In this document: positions 52,006 to 59,951 of the stretch, piece after piece
Layout: each line of letters opens with the position of its first letter
Numbering within the stretch: the stretch's first letter is position 1
Assembly (NCBI GenBank): GCA_938003835.1
Contig: CALKXJ010000013.1
Location: forward strand, 124,001 to 188,000
Reading direction: 5' to 3'
DNA: 64,000 nt
DNA from: an uncultured Bryobacteraceae bacterium
GTDB lineage: Bacteria > Acidobacteriota > Terriglobia > Bryobacterales > Bryobacteraceae
Notes under the pieces: model-generated
Told to the model about the DNA's origin: nothing
Database searches by the model: none
Seen by the model: only the letters and a program-made list of their open reading frames with translations
Program-made: the position numbers and the translations under genes

Positions 52006-52962
52006 ATGCAGAAGCTGCTCGCTCTCTTTTTGGTTGCCGCCATGTCCACACCCGCTGCCGTGAAGATTGAGAAGACCAGCTACAAAGGCTGGCCGAACTG
52101 TTACCGCATCTCGAACGGCGCCGTCGAGTTGATCGTGACCGCTGATGTCGGCCCTCGCGTCATCCGCTACGCGTTCGTCGGCTCTGAGAACATCTTCAAG
52201 GAGTACCCGGAGCAGCTCGGCAAGAGCGGGGAGAAGGAGTTCCAGCTCCGCGGCGGGCACCGCCTGTGGGTGGCGCCGGAGCGCCTGGAGACCACCTGGG
52301 CGCCCGACAACGGGCCGGTGAACATTCGCGTGGACGGGGATGTGCTCGAGGCGCGGCAGCCGGTGGATGCGGCCGGGCTCGAGAAGACGATCCTGGTCAA
52401 GCTGGGCGCCTCGGGCAGCCGCGTCGAGGTGGTGCACCGGGTCCGGAACGCCACCCCCTGGGATATCGAATTCGCACCCTGGGCGCTGACGATGATGGCG
52501 CCGGGCGGCCGGGCGATCACCGGCTTCCCGCCCCGGGGCAAGCATCCGGAAGTGCTTTTGCCGACGAACCCGCTGGTCATGTGGGCTTACACGGACCTGT
52601 CGGATCCGCGCTGGAGTTTCACCAAGAAATATCTGATGCTCCGCCAGGACCCGGCGGTAGCGGCGCCGCAGAAGATCGGCCTGTTCAACGAACAGACCTG
52701 GGCCGGCTATCTGCTGGGTTCCGAGCTGTTTCTGAAACGCACGCGGGCGATGGCGGGTCGGGCCTATCCGGATTTTGGCAGCTCGTTTGAGACCTTCACG
52801 AATGACGAGATGCTGGAGCTCGAGACGCTCGGACCGCTCGAAAGGGTTCCAAGCGGCGCCACGGTCGAGCACATCGAGCGCTGGAGCCTTCACCGCGACA
52901 TTCGCATTCCGAGCTGGACGGATGAGGAGCTGGACCGGGTACTCGCGCCGCTCGTAGAATAG
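52006..52962 (+). CDS. exported DUF4380-like (aldose-epimerase-like fold) protein
   Basis: The 318-residue product has a short signal peptide (MQKLLALFLVAAMSTPAAV) and a beta-sandwich rich sequence of the DUF4380 type: NGAVELIVTADVGPRVIRYAFVGSENIFKEY near the start, GGHRLWVAPE, VVHRVRNATPWDIEFAPWALTMMAPGG and GLFNEQTWAGYLLGSELFLKR. The family resembles galactose-mutarotase folds and is probably carbohydrate-binding; no enzyme activity is established. GATAAT (51991-51996) lies nine bases before ATG with no ribosome site. Confidence 0.82.
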   Translation: MQKLLALFLVAAMSTPAAVKIEKTSYKGWPNCYRISNGAVELIVTADVGPRVIRYAFVGSENIFKEYPEQLGKSGEKEFQLRGGHRLWVAPERLETTWAPDNGPVNIRVDGDVLEARQPVDAAGLEKTILVKLGASGSRVEVVHRVRNATPWDIEFAPWALTMMAPGGRAITGFPPRGKHPEVLLPTNPLVMWAYTDLSDPRWSFTKKYLMLRQDPAVAAPQKIGLFNEQTWAGYLLGSELFLKRTRAMAGRAYPDFGSSFETFTNDEMLELETLGPLERVPSGATVEHIERWSLHRDIRIPSWTDEELDRVLAPLVE

Positions 52963-52995
52963 CCGTCGGCGAACGCCTGATGTAGAATCATCGCC

Positions 52996-54021
52996 ATGAA
53001 CAGGAAACGACTCCTTGTGGCAGTTCTTGCTGCGGCCGCCATGATGGCCGCCTGCGCCCGCCGCGAAGCCCCCGCTCCCGCCAAAGAGGAACCCGCTCCC
53101 ATTGGACAGATCGAACGTCTGGATCCGGCCATGGACGAGATCGCGCCGCCGGGTGCCCGCATCGAGAAGCTCGCCGGCGGCTTCGGCTTCACCGAGGGGC
53201 CGGTCTGGATGAAGGAAGGCTATCTGCTGTTCAGCGACATCCCGGCCAACGTCATTCGCAAGTGGACCCCCGACGGGCAGGTGACGGTCTTTCTGGAGAA
53301 GAGCGGCTATGAAGGGACCGACGCGCCGGCCGGCGCCTTCATCGGTCCCAACGGCCTGACGCTCGACTCCGAGGGCCGGCTCATCATCTGCGAGCACGGC
53401 AACGGGCGCGTGACGCGCCTGGAGAAGGACGGCTCGCGCACCGTGCTGGCCGACAAGTACCAGGGCAAGCGGCTCAACAGCCCGAACGACGCCGTCTTCA
53501 AGAGCGACGGCTGGCTTTACTTCACCGACCCGCCTTACGGCTTCGTCAAGCAGGATGAGGACCCAAAGAAGGAGCTGAAGTTCAACGGCATCTACCGGGT
53601 GAAGGACAAGAAGCTCGAGCTTCTCTACCAGGAGATGACCCGTCCCAACGGCCTGGCGTTTTCGCCGGACGAGAAATATCTCTACGTGGCCAACTCCGAT
53701 CCGGCCCGGAAGGTCTGGATGCGGTTCGAGGTGACGGCGAAAGGCGGGCTCGCCAACCCGCAGGTGTTCTTCGACGTCACGTCCTCGACCGAGGAGGGGC
53801 TGCCTGACGGCATGAAGGTCGATCAGAAGGGCAACCTATACTGCACCGGGCCGGGCGGGGTCTGGATCTTCTCGCCCGAGGGCAAGCATCTCGGCACGAT
53901 CAAGCCGCCGGAAGTGCCGGCCAACTGCGCCTGGGGCGACGAGGACGGCAAGACGCTGTACATGACGGCGCGCACCGGCCTGTACCGCATCAAACTGGGC
54001 ATCGCGGGCATCCGGCCGTAA
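52996..54021 (+). CDS. SMP-30/gluconolactonase family lipoprotein
   Basis: A 341-residue protein with a lipoprotein signal (lipobox MAAC, cysteine 20) and a Pro/Glu-rich linker. The six-bladed propeller is of the SMP-30/gluconolactonase type: GFGFTEGPVWMKEGYLLFSDI with the metal Glu, GPNGLTLDSEGRLIICEHGN, LNSPNDAVFKSDGWLYFTDPPYGF with the Asn-Asp pair, RPNGLAFSPDEKYLYVANSD and GLPDGMKVDQKGNLY with a further Asp ligand. It is probably a periplasmic sugar-lactone hydrolase. TAGAAT (52983-52988) is seven bases before ATG. Confidence 0.9.
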   Translation: MNRKRLLVAVLAAAAMMAACARREAPAPAKEEPAPIGQIERLDPAMDEIAPPGARIEKLAGGFGFTEGPVWMKEGYLLFSDIPANVIRKWTPDGQVTVFLEKSGYEGTDAPAGAFIGPNGLTLDSEGRLIICEHGNGRVTRLEKDGSRTVLADKYQGKRLNSPNDAVFKSDGWLYFTDPPYGFVKQDEDPKKELKFNGIYRVKDKKLELLYQEMTRPNGLAFSPDEKYLYVANSDPARKVWMRFEVTAKGGLANPQVFFDVTSSTEEGLPDGMKVDQKGNLYCTGPGGVWIFSPEGKHLGTIKPPEVPANCAWGDEDGKTLYMTARTGLYRIKLGIAGIRP

Positions 54022-54025
54022 CGAT

Positions 54026-54745
54026 TCAGTTTTTGCCGGGCACCATCGGCACGAACATCACGGGAATCAGCGAGCGGCGCCGGATTTTTCCCTCTTTGTT
54101 CTTTTCGACGAGCACGAGCTCCTGGCTCCACGGGCTGCGGCCCACTGGAGCGATCAGTTTGCCGCCGGGCTTGAGCTGATCGATGAGGGCCTGGGGGATC
54201 TCGGGCGGCGCCGCCGTCAACATGATGCGATCGAAAGGCGCCTCCTCGGGCCAGCCCTTGTAGCCGTCGCCCTGGCGCACGTTGACGTTCGGATAACGCG
54301 CCAGCTTCTTGGCGGCAGAGGCGGCAAGCTCCGGCACGATCTCGATGGTGAAGACCTGGGCGGCCAGCGGCGCCAGCACCGCCGCCTGGTAGCCGGAGCC
54401 GGTGCCGATCTCGAGGACCTTGTGCGTCTTGGCCACGTCCAACGCCTCGGTCATATAGGCGACGATGTAGGGCTGAGAAATCGTCTGGCCATAGCCGATA
54501 GGCAGGGGGCGGTCCTCGTAGGCCGAGCGGCGAATCTCCTCGGGCACGAATTCGTGCCGCGGCGTCATCCGCATCACGCGGAGCACGTCCGGATTTTTGA
54601 TGCCGCGCGCTTCGATCTGGTCGCGGACCATGGCTTCGCGCAGCTTCTCGTAAGGATCCTGACCGAATCCGGGTCCAAGGGCGGCGCAAACGGCCAGCGC
54701 CGCAACAGCAAAGCGGAGGGCGAAGCGAGCGGCAGGCGGTGTCAT
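54026..54745 (-). CDS. pcm: exported protein-L-isoaspartate O-methyltransferase
   Basis: A 239-residue SAM-dependent methyltransferase that starts repair of isoaspartyl residues. After an apparent signal peptide (MTPPAARFALRFAVAALAVCAALGPGFGQ) comes a complete PCMT core: MVRDQIEARGIKNPDVLRVMRMTPRHEFVP, IGYGQTISQPYIVAYMTEAL, the SAM motif VLEIGTGSGYQAAVLAPLA, QGDGYKGWPEEAPFDRIMLTAAPPEIP and LVAPVG-type LIAPVG. Export of this enzyme is unusual because SAM is cytosolic. TACGAT is six bases before ATG 54745, so the signal-bearing form is the expected product. Divergent from the permease gene by 29 bases. Confidence 0.87.
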   Translation of the reverse strand: MTPPAARFALRFAVAALAVCAALGPGFGQDPYEKLREAMVRDQIEARGIKNPDVLRVMRMTPRHEFVPEEIRRSAYEDRPLPIGYGQTISQPYIVAYMTEALDVAKTHKVLEIGTGSGYQAAVLAPLAAQVFTIEIVPELAASAAKKLARYPNVNVRQGDGYKGWPEEAPFDRIMLTAAPPEIPQALIDQLKPGGKLIAPVGRSPWSQELVLVEKNKEGKIRRRSLIPVMFVPMVPGKN

Positions 54746-54774
54746 ACCCGCATCGTAGAACGTCTCGTCGTAAA

Positions 54775-56196
54775 ATGTCGAAGGTGAACCCAGCCACGCC
54801 GGCGGCGCGAGCCGCATCGAGCGACAAAGCGGTCCCGCTGCTGCGCCAGTTGGGCGTCGTCAGCGCGACGGCGCTCGTGGTCTCGAACATGATCGGGACC
54901 GGGATCTTTACCACCACCGGCTTTCTCGCCGGAGATCTGGGCGCGGCGTCGCTCGTGCTGGTGATCTGGCTGGTGGGCGCCGTCTGCGCGCTGGCCGGGG
55001 CGCTGTGCTATTCCGAGCTGGGCGTCAACTTTCCGAGCTCCGGCGGCGAATACGTTTATCTGACGCGCGCCTTTGGGCCCACCTGGGGATTCATGACCGG
55101 CTGGATCTCGTTCTTTGCCGGCTTTTCGGCGCCCATTGCCGCGGCGGCGCTCGCCTTCGCCGACTACATCGGCTACTTCTTCCCGGCCACCAAGCAGGAG
55201 AACGCCGTCTATCGGATCGGCTCGGGCGCTTACGCCATCGAGCTGGGCGGGGCACAGGTGGCCGCCTGCGCGCTGATCGGCGTCTTCACGCTGCTCAACT
55301 TCTTCGGCATCCAGCGGGTGGCCCGGCTGCAAAACGTGCTGACGGCGATCAAGGTGCTCGTGCTGGTGTCGTTCATCGTGCTCGGGCTTTGGGCAGGCAC
55401 GGGCAGCTGGGAGCACTTCTCGCAGCCGGCGACGCGGACCTCCTCGCATCCTCTGGCGGCGCAGTTCGCCATCAGCCTGTTCTTTATCTACGTTAGTTAC
55501 AGCGGCTGGAACGCGGCAACGTACGTGGCGGAGGAGCTGAAGCAGCCGGCGCGGACGCTGCCCATTGCGCTGGCCGTCGGGACGGCGCTGGTGGCCGTGC
55601 TCTATGTCGGGCTCAATATCGTCTTCATCTACGCCACACCGCTCGAGTCGATGAAGGGAGAGGTGGCTATCGGAGCACTGGCCGCCTCGCGCCTGTTCGG
55701 TCCGGGGGTCGCCGGGATCTTCAGCGCCTTGATGGCGCTTTCGCTGGTCTCCACCGTGAACGCGATGGTGACCATCGGGCCGCGCGTCTATTACGCCATG
55801 GCGCAGAACGGGGCTTTCTTCGCTGCGGCGGCGCGGGTGAGCCGGCGCTGGCACACGCCCGTGTTTGCCATCGCCTGCCAGGGCGTCACGGCGATGCTGA
55901 TCACCGCCACGCCGTTTCCGGACCTGCTCATGTACATCGGTTTCACGCTCAACTTCTCCGCCGTCATGAGCGTGATCTCGCTGGTGGTCTTCCGCCGCCG
56001 CGCCAACTGGCAGAAGCTGCGGGTGGTGAGCTTCGCCTGGCCGCTGTTTCCGGCGCTGTTTATCGTCGTCGGCGTCTGGATGTTCATCTTTGGGATGACG
56101 CTCAAGCCGGTGGTTTCCCTGGCGGCGATTCTGACGGTGGCGACCGGCGCACTGATTTACCATTTCCGGATTCGGCCGAAGCCGGTGGCCGGCTGA
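54775..56196 (+). CDS. APC-family amino acid permease
   Basis: The 473-residue inner-membrane transporter has about 12 hydrophobic segments. The first helix carries the APC motif VVSNMIGTGIFTTTGFLAGDLG, followed by ALCYSELGVNFPSSGGEYVYLTRAFGP, and a sixth-helix FIYVSYSGWNAATYVAEELKQPARTLP. The order and spacing match the LAT/Gad-like APC group, which exchanges or imports amino acids. The substrate is not predictable. TAGAAC 13 bases before ATG may be the -10. Confidence 0.92.
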   Translation: MSKVNPATPAARAASSDKAVPLLRQLGVVSATALVVSNMIGTGIFTTTGFLAGDLGAASLVLVIWLVGAVCALAGALCYSELGVNFPSSGGEYVYLTRAFGPTWGFMTGWISFFAGFSAPIAAAALAFADYIGYFFPATKQENAVYRIGSGAYAIELGGAQVAACALIGVFTLLNFFGIQRVARLQNVLTAIKVLVLVSFIVLGLWAGTGSWEHFSQPATRTSSHPLAAQFAISLFFIYVSYSGWNAATYVAEELKQPARTLPIALAVGTALVAVLYVGLNIVFIYATPLESMKGEVAIGALAASRLFGPGVAGIFSALMALSLVSTVNAMVTIGPRVYYAMAQNGAFFAAAARVSRRWHTPVFAIACQGVTAMLITATPFPDLLMYIGFTLNFSAVMSVISLVVFRRRANWQKLRVVSFAWPLFPALFIVVGVWMFIFGMTLKPVVSLAAILTVATGALIYHFRIRPKPVAG

Positions 56197-56217
56197 AGAG
56201 CGTTGAGAACTGACCTG

Positions 56218-57144
56218 ATGGCAAAGCAACTGAGTGGAACCTGGGTGCGCGACCAGCTCCTCGAGGAGCTGAAGCCGCGCGTGGAGGAACTCCGCCGGCG
56301 GGCCCGCCCGCCGGGCCTGGCGGTGATTCTCGCCGGCAACAATCCGGCGTCGCAGATCTATGTCCGCAACAAGGTGAAGGCCTGCCAGGAGTTGGGGATT
56401 CTGAGCGAGACGCACACGCCGCCGGAGGAGGTCACGACCGAGGAGCTGGTGGCGCTGGTCGAGACGCTGAACAAGCGGGAGGAGATCGACGGCATCTTGG
56501 TGCAGATGCCGCTGCCCGCGCAGGTGGATGCCTCGCGCGTGCTGCTGGCCGTCTCGCCGGAGAAGGACGTCGACGGCTTTCATCCGCTCAACATGGGCTA
56601 CCTTCTCACCGGGCGGCCGGGGCCGCGGGCCTGCACCCCGGCCGGCATCCTGGAGCTGCTCCGGCGCTACGAGATTCCGATCAAGGGCCGGCGGGCGGTG
56701 GTGCTCGGCCGCAGCGACATCGTGGGGAAGCCGATGGCGGTTCTGCTGATGCACGAGCACGCCACGGTGACGATCTGCCATTCGCGCACCGTCAACCTGG
56801 CCGAGGAGGCGCGCCGCGCCGAGATCCTGGTGGCCGCCATGGGGCGACCGGCGCTGGTGACCGGCGAGTTCATTCAGCCGGGCGCCGTGGTCATCGACGT
56901 CGGCATCAACCGCATCACAGACCGCGCCGAAGCGGTGCGGATCTTCGGGGCGGAGTCGGAGCGCGTCCAGGCCTTCGACCGCACGGGAAGCGTGCTGGTG
57001 GGCGACGTCCATCCGCGGGATGTGGAGGAGAAGGCGAGCGCCTACACGCCCGTACCCGGTGGCGTGGGGCCTTTGACCATCGCGATGCTCATGGTGAATA
57101 CCGTCGAGGCGGCGGAGCGGAGACTCGGCGCGTGCTCCGCGTAG
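56218..57144 (+). CDS. folD: bifunctional methylenetetrahydrofolate dehydrogenase/cyclohydrolase
   Basis: The 308-residue enzyme interconverts 5,10-methylene-THF, methenyl-THF and 10-formyl-THF in the cytosol. FolD signatures are complete: VILAGNNPASQIYVRNKVKACQELGI with the catalytic Lys, DGILVQMPLPAQ, VSPEKDVDGFHPLNMGYL, the NADP site VLGRSDIVGKPMAVLLM and PVPGGVGPLTIAMLM. ATG 56218 is used; a TTG five codons earlier is possible. It overlaps coaE by 13 bases. Confidence 0.96.
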   Translation: MAKQLSGTWVRDQLLEELKPRVEELRRRARPPGLAVILAGNNPASQIYVRNKVKACQELGILSETHTPPEEVTTEELVALVETLNKREEIDGILVQMPLPAQVDASRVLLAVSPEKDVDGFHPLNMGYLLTGRPGPRACTPAGILELLRRYEIPIKGRRAVVLGRSDIVGKPMAVLLMHEHATVTICHSRTVNLAEEARRAEILVAAMGRPALVTGEFIQPGAVVIDVGINRITDRAEAVRIFGAESERVQAFDRTGSVLVGDVHPRDVEEKASAYTPVPGGVGPLTIAMLMVNTVEAAERRLGACSA

Positions 57145-57737
57145 GGCTCACCGGCGGCCTGGCGACCGGCAAGAGCTTCGTCGGGCAGGTGCTGGCCGAT
57201 TTGGGCTGCTTCTGGATCCAGGCCGACCAGCTCGGCCACCGTGTGCTGGCCCCCGGCGGCGAGGCCTATCAGGCCGTGGTCGACCGTTTCGGGAGCGGTA
57301 TTCTGAAAGAAGATGGCTCCATCGACCGGAACAAGCTCGCCGAAGAGGTGTTCGATCGGCCGGAGAAGCTCGCCTTGCTCACGAGCCTCGTCCACCCGCC
57401 GGTCATCCGGATGGAAGAGGAGTTGATTCGAGAGTTCGCCGCCCGCAACCCTGCGGGCATCGCGGTGGTGGAGGCGGCCATCCTGATTGAGACGGGCAGC
57501 CACAAGCGGTTCGACCGCTTGATCGTGACGCGGTGCACCGAGCAGCAGCAGATCGAGCGGGCGCTCCGGCGTCCGGGGGCGACGCTCGAGCAGGTGCTGG
57601 CGCGGCTCCGGCGTCAGCTCCCCATCGAGGAGAAGGCGCGCCTGGCCGACTACGTCATCGACACCTCCGGAACGAAAGAGGAGACCATCGCTCAGGTAAA
57701 GAGCGTTTACGAATCCTTACGGAGAATTGCGTCATGA
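57132..57737 (+). CDS. coaE: dephospho-CoA kinase
   Basis: Last step of coenzyme A synthesis, phosphorylating the ribose 3'-hydroxyl. The 201-residue P-loop kinase has GLTGGLATGKS at residues 5-15, ADQLGHRVLAPGGEAYQAVVDRFG, HPPVIRMEEE and VEAAILIETGSHKRFDRLIVTRC. GTG starts inside the end of folD, implying coupling. It overlaps the protease gene by four bases (ATGA). Confidence 0.95.
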   Translation: MLRVGLTGGLATGKSFVGQVLADLGCFWIQADQLGHRVLAPGGEAYQAVVDRFGSGILKEDGSIDRNKLAEEVFDRPEKLALLTSLVHPPVIRMEEELIREFAARNPAGIAVVEAAILIETGSHKRFDRLIVTRCTEQQQIERALRRPGATLEQVLARLRRQLPIEEKARLADYVIDTSGTKEETIAQVKSVYESLRRIAS

Positions 57738-58873
57738 GAGGGCGTACCCTGTTGCTGGCCGCGCTGCTGGTGGGCGGCTTCATCTGGCTGACTTCCAAGC
57801 GGGACGCCGGCGTGCGTCGCTGGCTCAGCGCCCCGAGCCAGCCGAGCGTCTCCTGGACGGGGCCGGACGTGGCCCGCTCGGCCGGCATGAGCGCCGACGA
57901 GCAGAACAATATCGAGATCTACAAGTACGCCAACCAGGCCACGGTCAACATCACCAGCACGGTGTTTCAGCGCGGCTTTTTCTTCGAAATCTATCCCGCG
58001 CGCGAGTCCGGCTCCGGCTTTCTGATCAGCGAGGACGGGCAGATCATCACCAACAATCACGTCATCAGCGGCCGCTCGCCGCGCATCCAGGTGACGCTCG
58101 CCGACAAGAGCCAGTACGACGCGGAAGTGGTGGTGCGCGATCCGATGAACGACCTGGCGCTGATCCGGATCCGGGCCAACCGTAAGCTCCCGTTCCTCCG
58201 GCTGGGCGACTCCGACCATATCCAGGTGGGCCAGAAGGTGCTCGCCATCGGCAATCCGTTCGGCCTGGCCGGAACGCTGACCACGGGTATCATCAGTTCC
58301 CTGGGCCGCACGATCCGCGACGAGAACGGCAACGAGCTCGAGGACATGATCCAGACCGACGCCGCGATCAACCCGGGTAATTCGGGCGGGCCGCTGCTCG
58401 ATTCGCAGGGTAACGTCATCGGGGTGAACACGGCCATTTACGGGCCGGGGGGCAACATCGGCATCGGCTTCGCCATGCCCATCAACGCCGCCAAGCGGAT
58501 GCTCGAGGAGCGACAGACCGGCCGCCCGGTGCTGGGCGTCACCGGCACGCCGATCTTCGGGGGCCTGGCGGAGGCGCTCGACCTACCCCGGGAGGGGGGC
58601 TTCCTGATTTACGAGGTGACGCCGGGTTCGCCGGCCGAGCGCGCGGGCCTGCGCGGGGCGCGCCGCCGGGTCATCGTGGGCAACTACGAGGTGCTGGTGG
58701 GCGGCGATTTGATCATGTCGGTCGACGGCCGGCCGATTCAGGGGCAGAATGATCTGACGCGCGCGCTGCGGCGGAAGCGTCCCGGCGAGACCGTCGAACT
58801 CGAGATCTTCCGCGACGGCCGGAGGATGAAGGTCAAGGTCGAGCTGGGTTCGGCGCGCGCGACGCGGATCTGA
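57734..58873 (+). CDS. HtrA/DegP-family serine protease, membrane-anchored, one PDZ domain
   Basis: A 379-residue envelope protease with an N-terminal anchor (residues 5-20), a trypsin-like domain with triad H109 (ITNNHV), D140 (PMNDLALI) and S217 (INPGNSGGP), and one C-terminal PDZ (about 275-370, FLIYEVTPGSPAERAGLRGA ... GDLIMSVDGRPIQGQNDL). A single PDZ and an uncleaved anchor suggest a DegS-like or HtrA-like quality-control role. ATG follows GGAG (57721-57724) and overlaps the coaE stop, making a folD-coaE-htrA unit. Confidence 0.93.
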   Translation: MRGRTLLLAALLVGGFIWLTSKRDAGVRRWLSAPSQPSVSWTGPDVARSAGMSADEQNNIEIYKYANQATVNITSTVFQRGFFFEIYPARESGSGFLISEDGQIITNNHVISGRSPRIQVTLADKSQYDAEVVVRDPMNDLALIRIRANRKLPFLRLGDSDHIQVGQKVLAIGNPFGLAGTLTTGIISSLGRTIRDENGNELEDMIQTDAAINPGNSGGPLLDSQGNVIGVNTAIYGPGGNIGIGFAMPINAAKRMLEERQTGRPVLGVTGTPIFGGLAEALDLPREGGFLIYEVTPGSPAERAGLRGARRRVIVGNYEVLVGGDLIMSVDGRPIQGQNDLTRALRRKRPGETVELEIFRDGRRMKVKVELGSARATRI

Positions 58874-58898
58874 GCGGGGCGCTCCCGGGCAGGCCGCC

Positions 58899-59942
58899 TC
58901 AGTAATGGCCCATCTGATCCAGGCGGACCTTGCCGGCGAAGCGCTTGTAGGTGAAGATGAAGTAGCCGGTGACGAGCACCATGCCGGGGATCCACCACGC
59001 CAGGCCTACCCTAAGGCCGTAATCGGCGGCGGCCGTGTTGTAAATGGTCAGGCCGAACTCGGCGCCCGTGGTGGCCGGCAGCACGTACGGATAGAGGCCG
59101 AAGGCCGCGCTGGTGAGCATGCCGATGATAAACAGGCAGGAGGCCAGGAAGGCCTTTCGTTCGGTTTCGATGCGCAGCCAGAGGCGCACGCCGATGAGGC
59201 CCGCCAAGGCCAGCGCCGGAAAGATCGCCCCCCAGGGATAGCGCGAGAAGTTGCCGGGCACCTGCGGCTGGATCGCGAAGGTGGCGATGGTGACCAGGAT
59301 CGTCAGAGCCGCGGTGACGGGCCAGGCCCAGCGCGCCCAGCGATGCGCCCGCTGCTGGAGCTCCCCGTCGGTCTTGAAGGCGACCCAGAGGGAGCCGTGA
59401 AGCGTCAGCGTCGCCGCCGCCAGCACGCCCACCAGGATCGTGTACCAGTCCAGGATGCCGACTTCAGCACCCACGCGGAAGTTGGTCCACAGCGGCAGGA
59501 AGAAGTCGCCGCGCGCGTCGAGCGAGACCCCGCGCACGACGTTGCCCAGAGCTGCCCCGAAGAAGACGGCCAGCAGGAGACTGGCGCCGCCGAAGACGAC
59601 GTCCCAGAAGGGCCGCCAGAGATCGGACTGGATGTGGCTGCGGAATTCGATGGCCAGCGCACGCAGGATCAGTAGCCAGAGCACGATGATCAGCGGCAGA
59701 TAAAAGCCGGCGAAGCTCGAGGCGTAGAGCTTGGGGAAGGCGAAATAGAGCGTGCCGCCACCGGCCAGCAGCCACACTTCGTTGCCATCCCAGACCGGCC
59801 CGATCGAGGCCAGCACTTTGCGCCGTTCCTGGTCGGTCCTGGCGGCAAAGTTGTGGATGATGCCCGCCCCGATGTCGAAGCCGTCCAGGACGACGTACAT
59901 GGCGATCATCACGGCAACGAGACAGAACCAGAGCGTTTCCAT
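58899..59942 (-). CDS. cydB: cytochrome bd ubiquinol oxidase subunit II
   Basis: The 347-residue membrane subunit of the bd oxidase has about eight hydrophobic segments and the CydB N-terminal WFCLVAVMIAMYVVLDGFDIGAG, followed by GPVWDGNEVWLLAGGGTLYFAFP and EFRSHIQSDLWRPFWD. It partners CydA to reduce oxygen at low oxygen tension. GGAGG precedes the ATG, nine bases after cydA. No cydX-like small frame is evident after it. Confidence 0.95.
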   Translation of the reverse strand: METLWFCLVAVMIAMYVVLDGFDIGAGIIHNFAARTDQERRKVLASIGPVWDGNEVWLLAGGGTLYFAFPKLYASSFAGFYLPLIIVLWLLILRALAIEFRSHIQSDLWRPFWDVVFGGASLLLAVFFGAALGNVVRGVSLDARGDFFLPLWTNFRVGAEVGILDWYTILVGVLAAATLTLHGSLWVAFKTDGELQQRAHRWARWAWPVTAALTILVTIATFAIQPQVPGNFSRYPWGAIFPALALAGLIGVRLWLRIETERKAFLASCLFIIGMLTSAAFGLYPYVLPATTGAEFGLTIYNTAAADYGLRVGLAWWIPGMVLVTGYFIFTYKRFAGKVRLDQMGHY

Positions 59943-59951
59943 GGCGCCTCC

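Noticed and set aside
54742-57012. A 756-codon minus-strand frame
   Set aside because: It is antisense to the permease and folD, and rich in His/Arg/Gln; a shadow frame.
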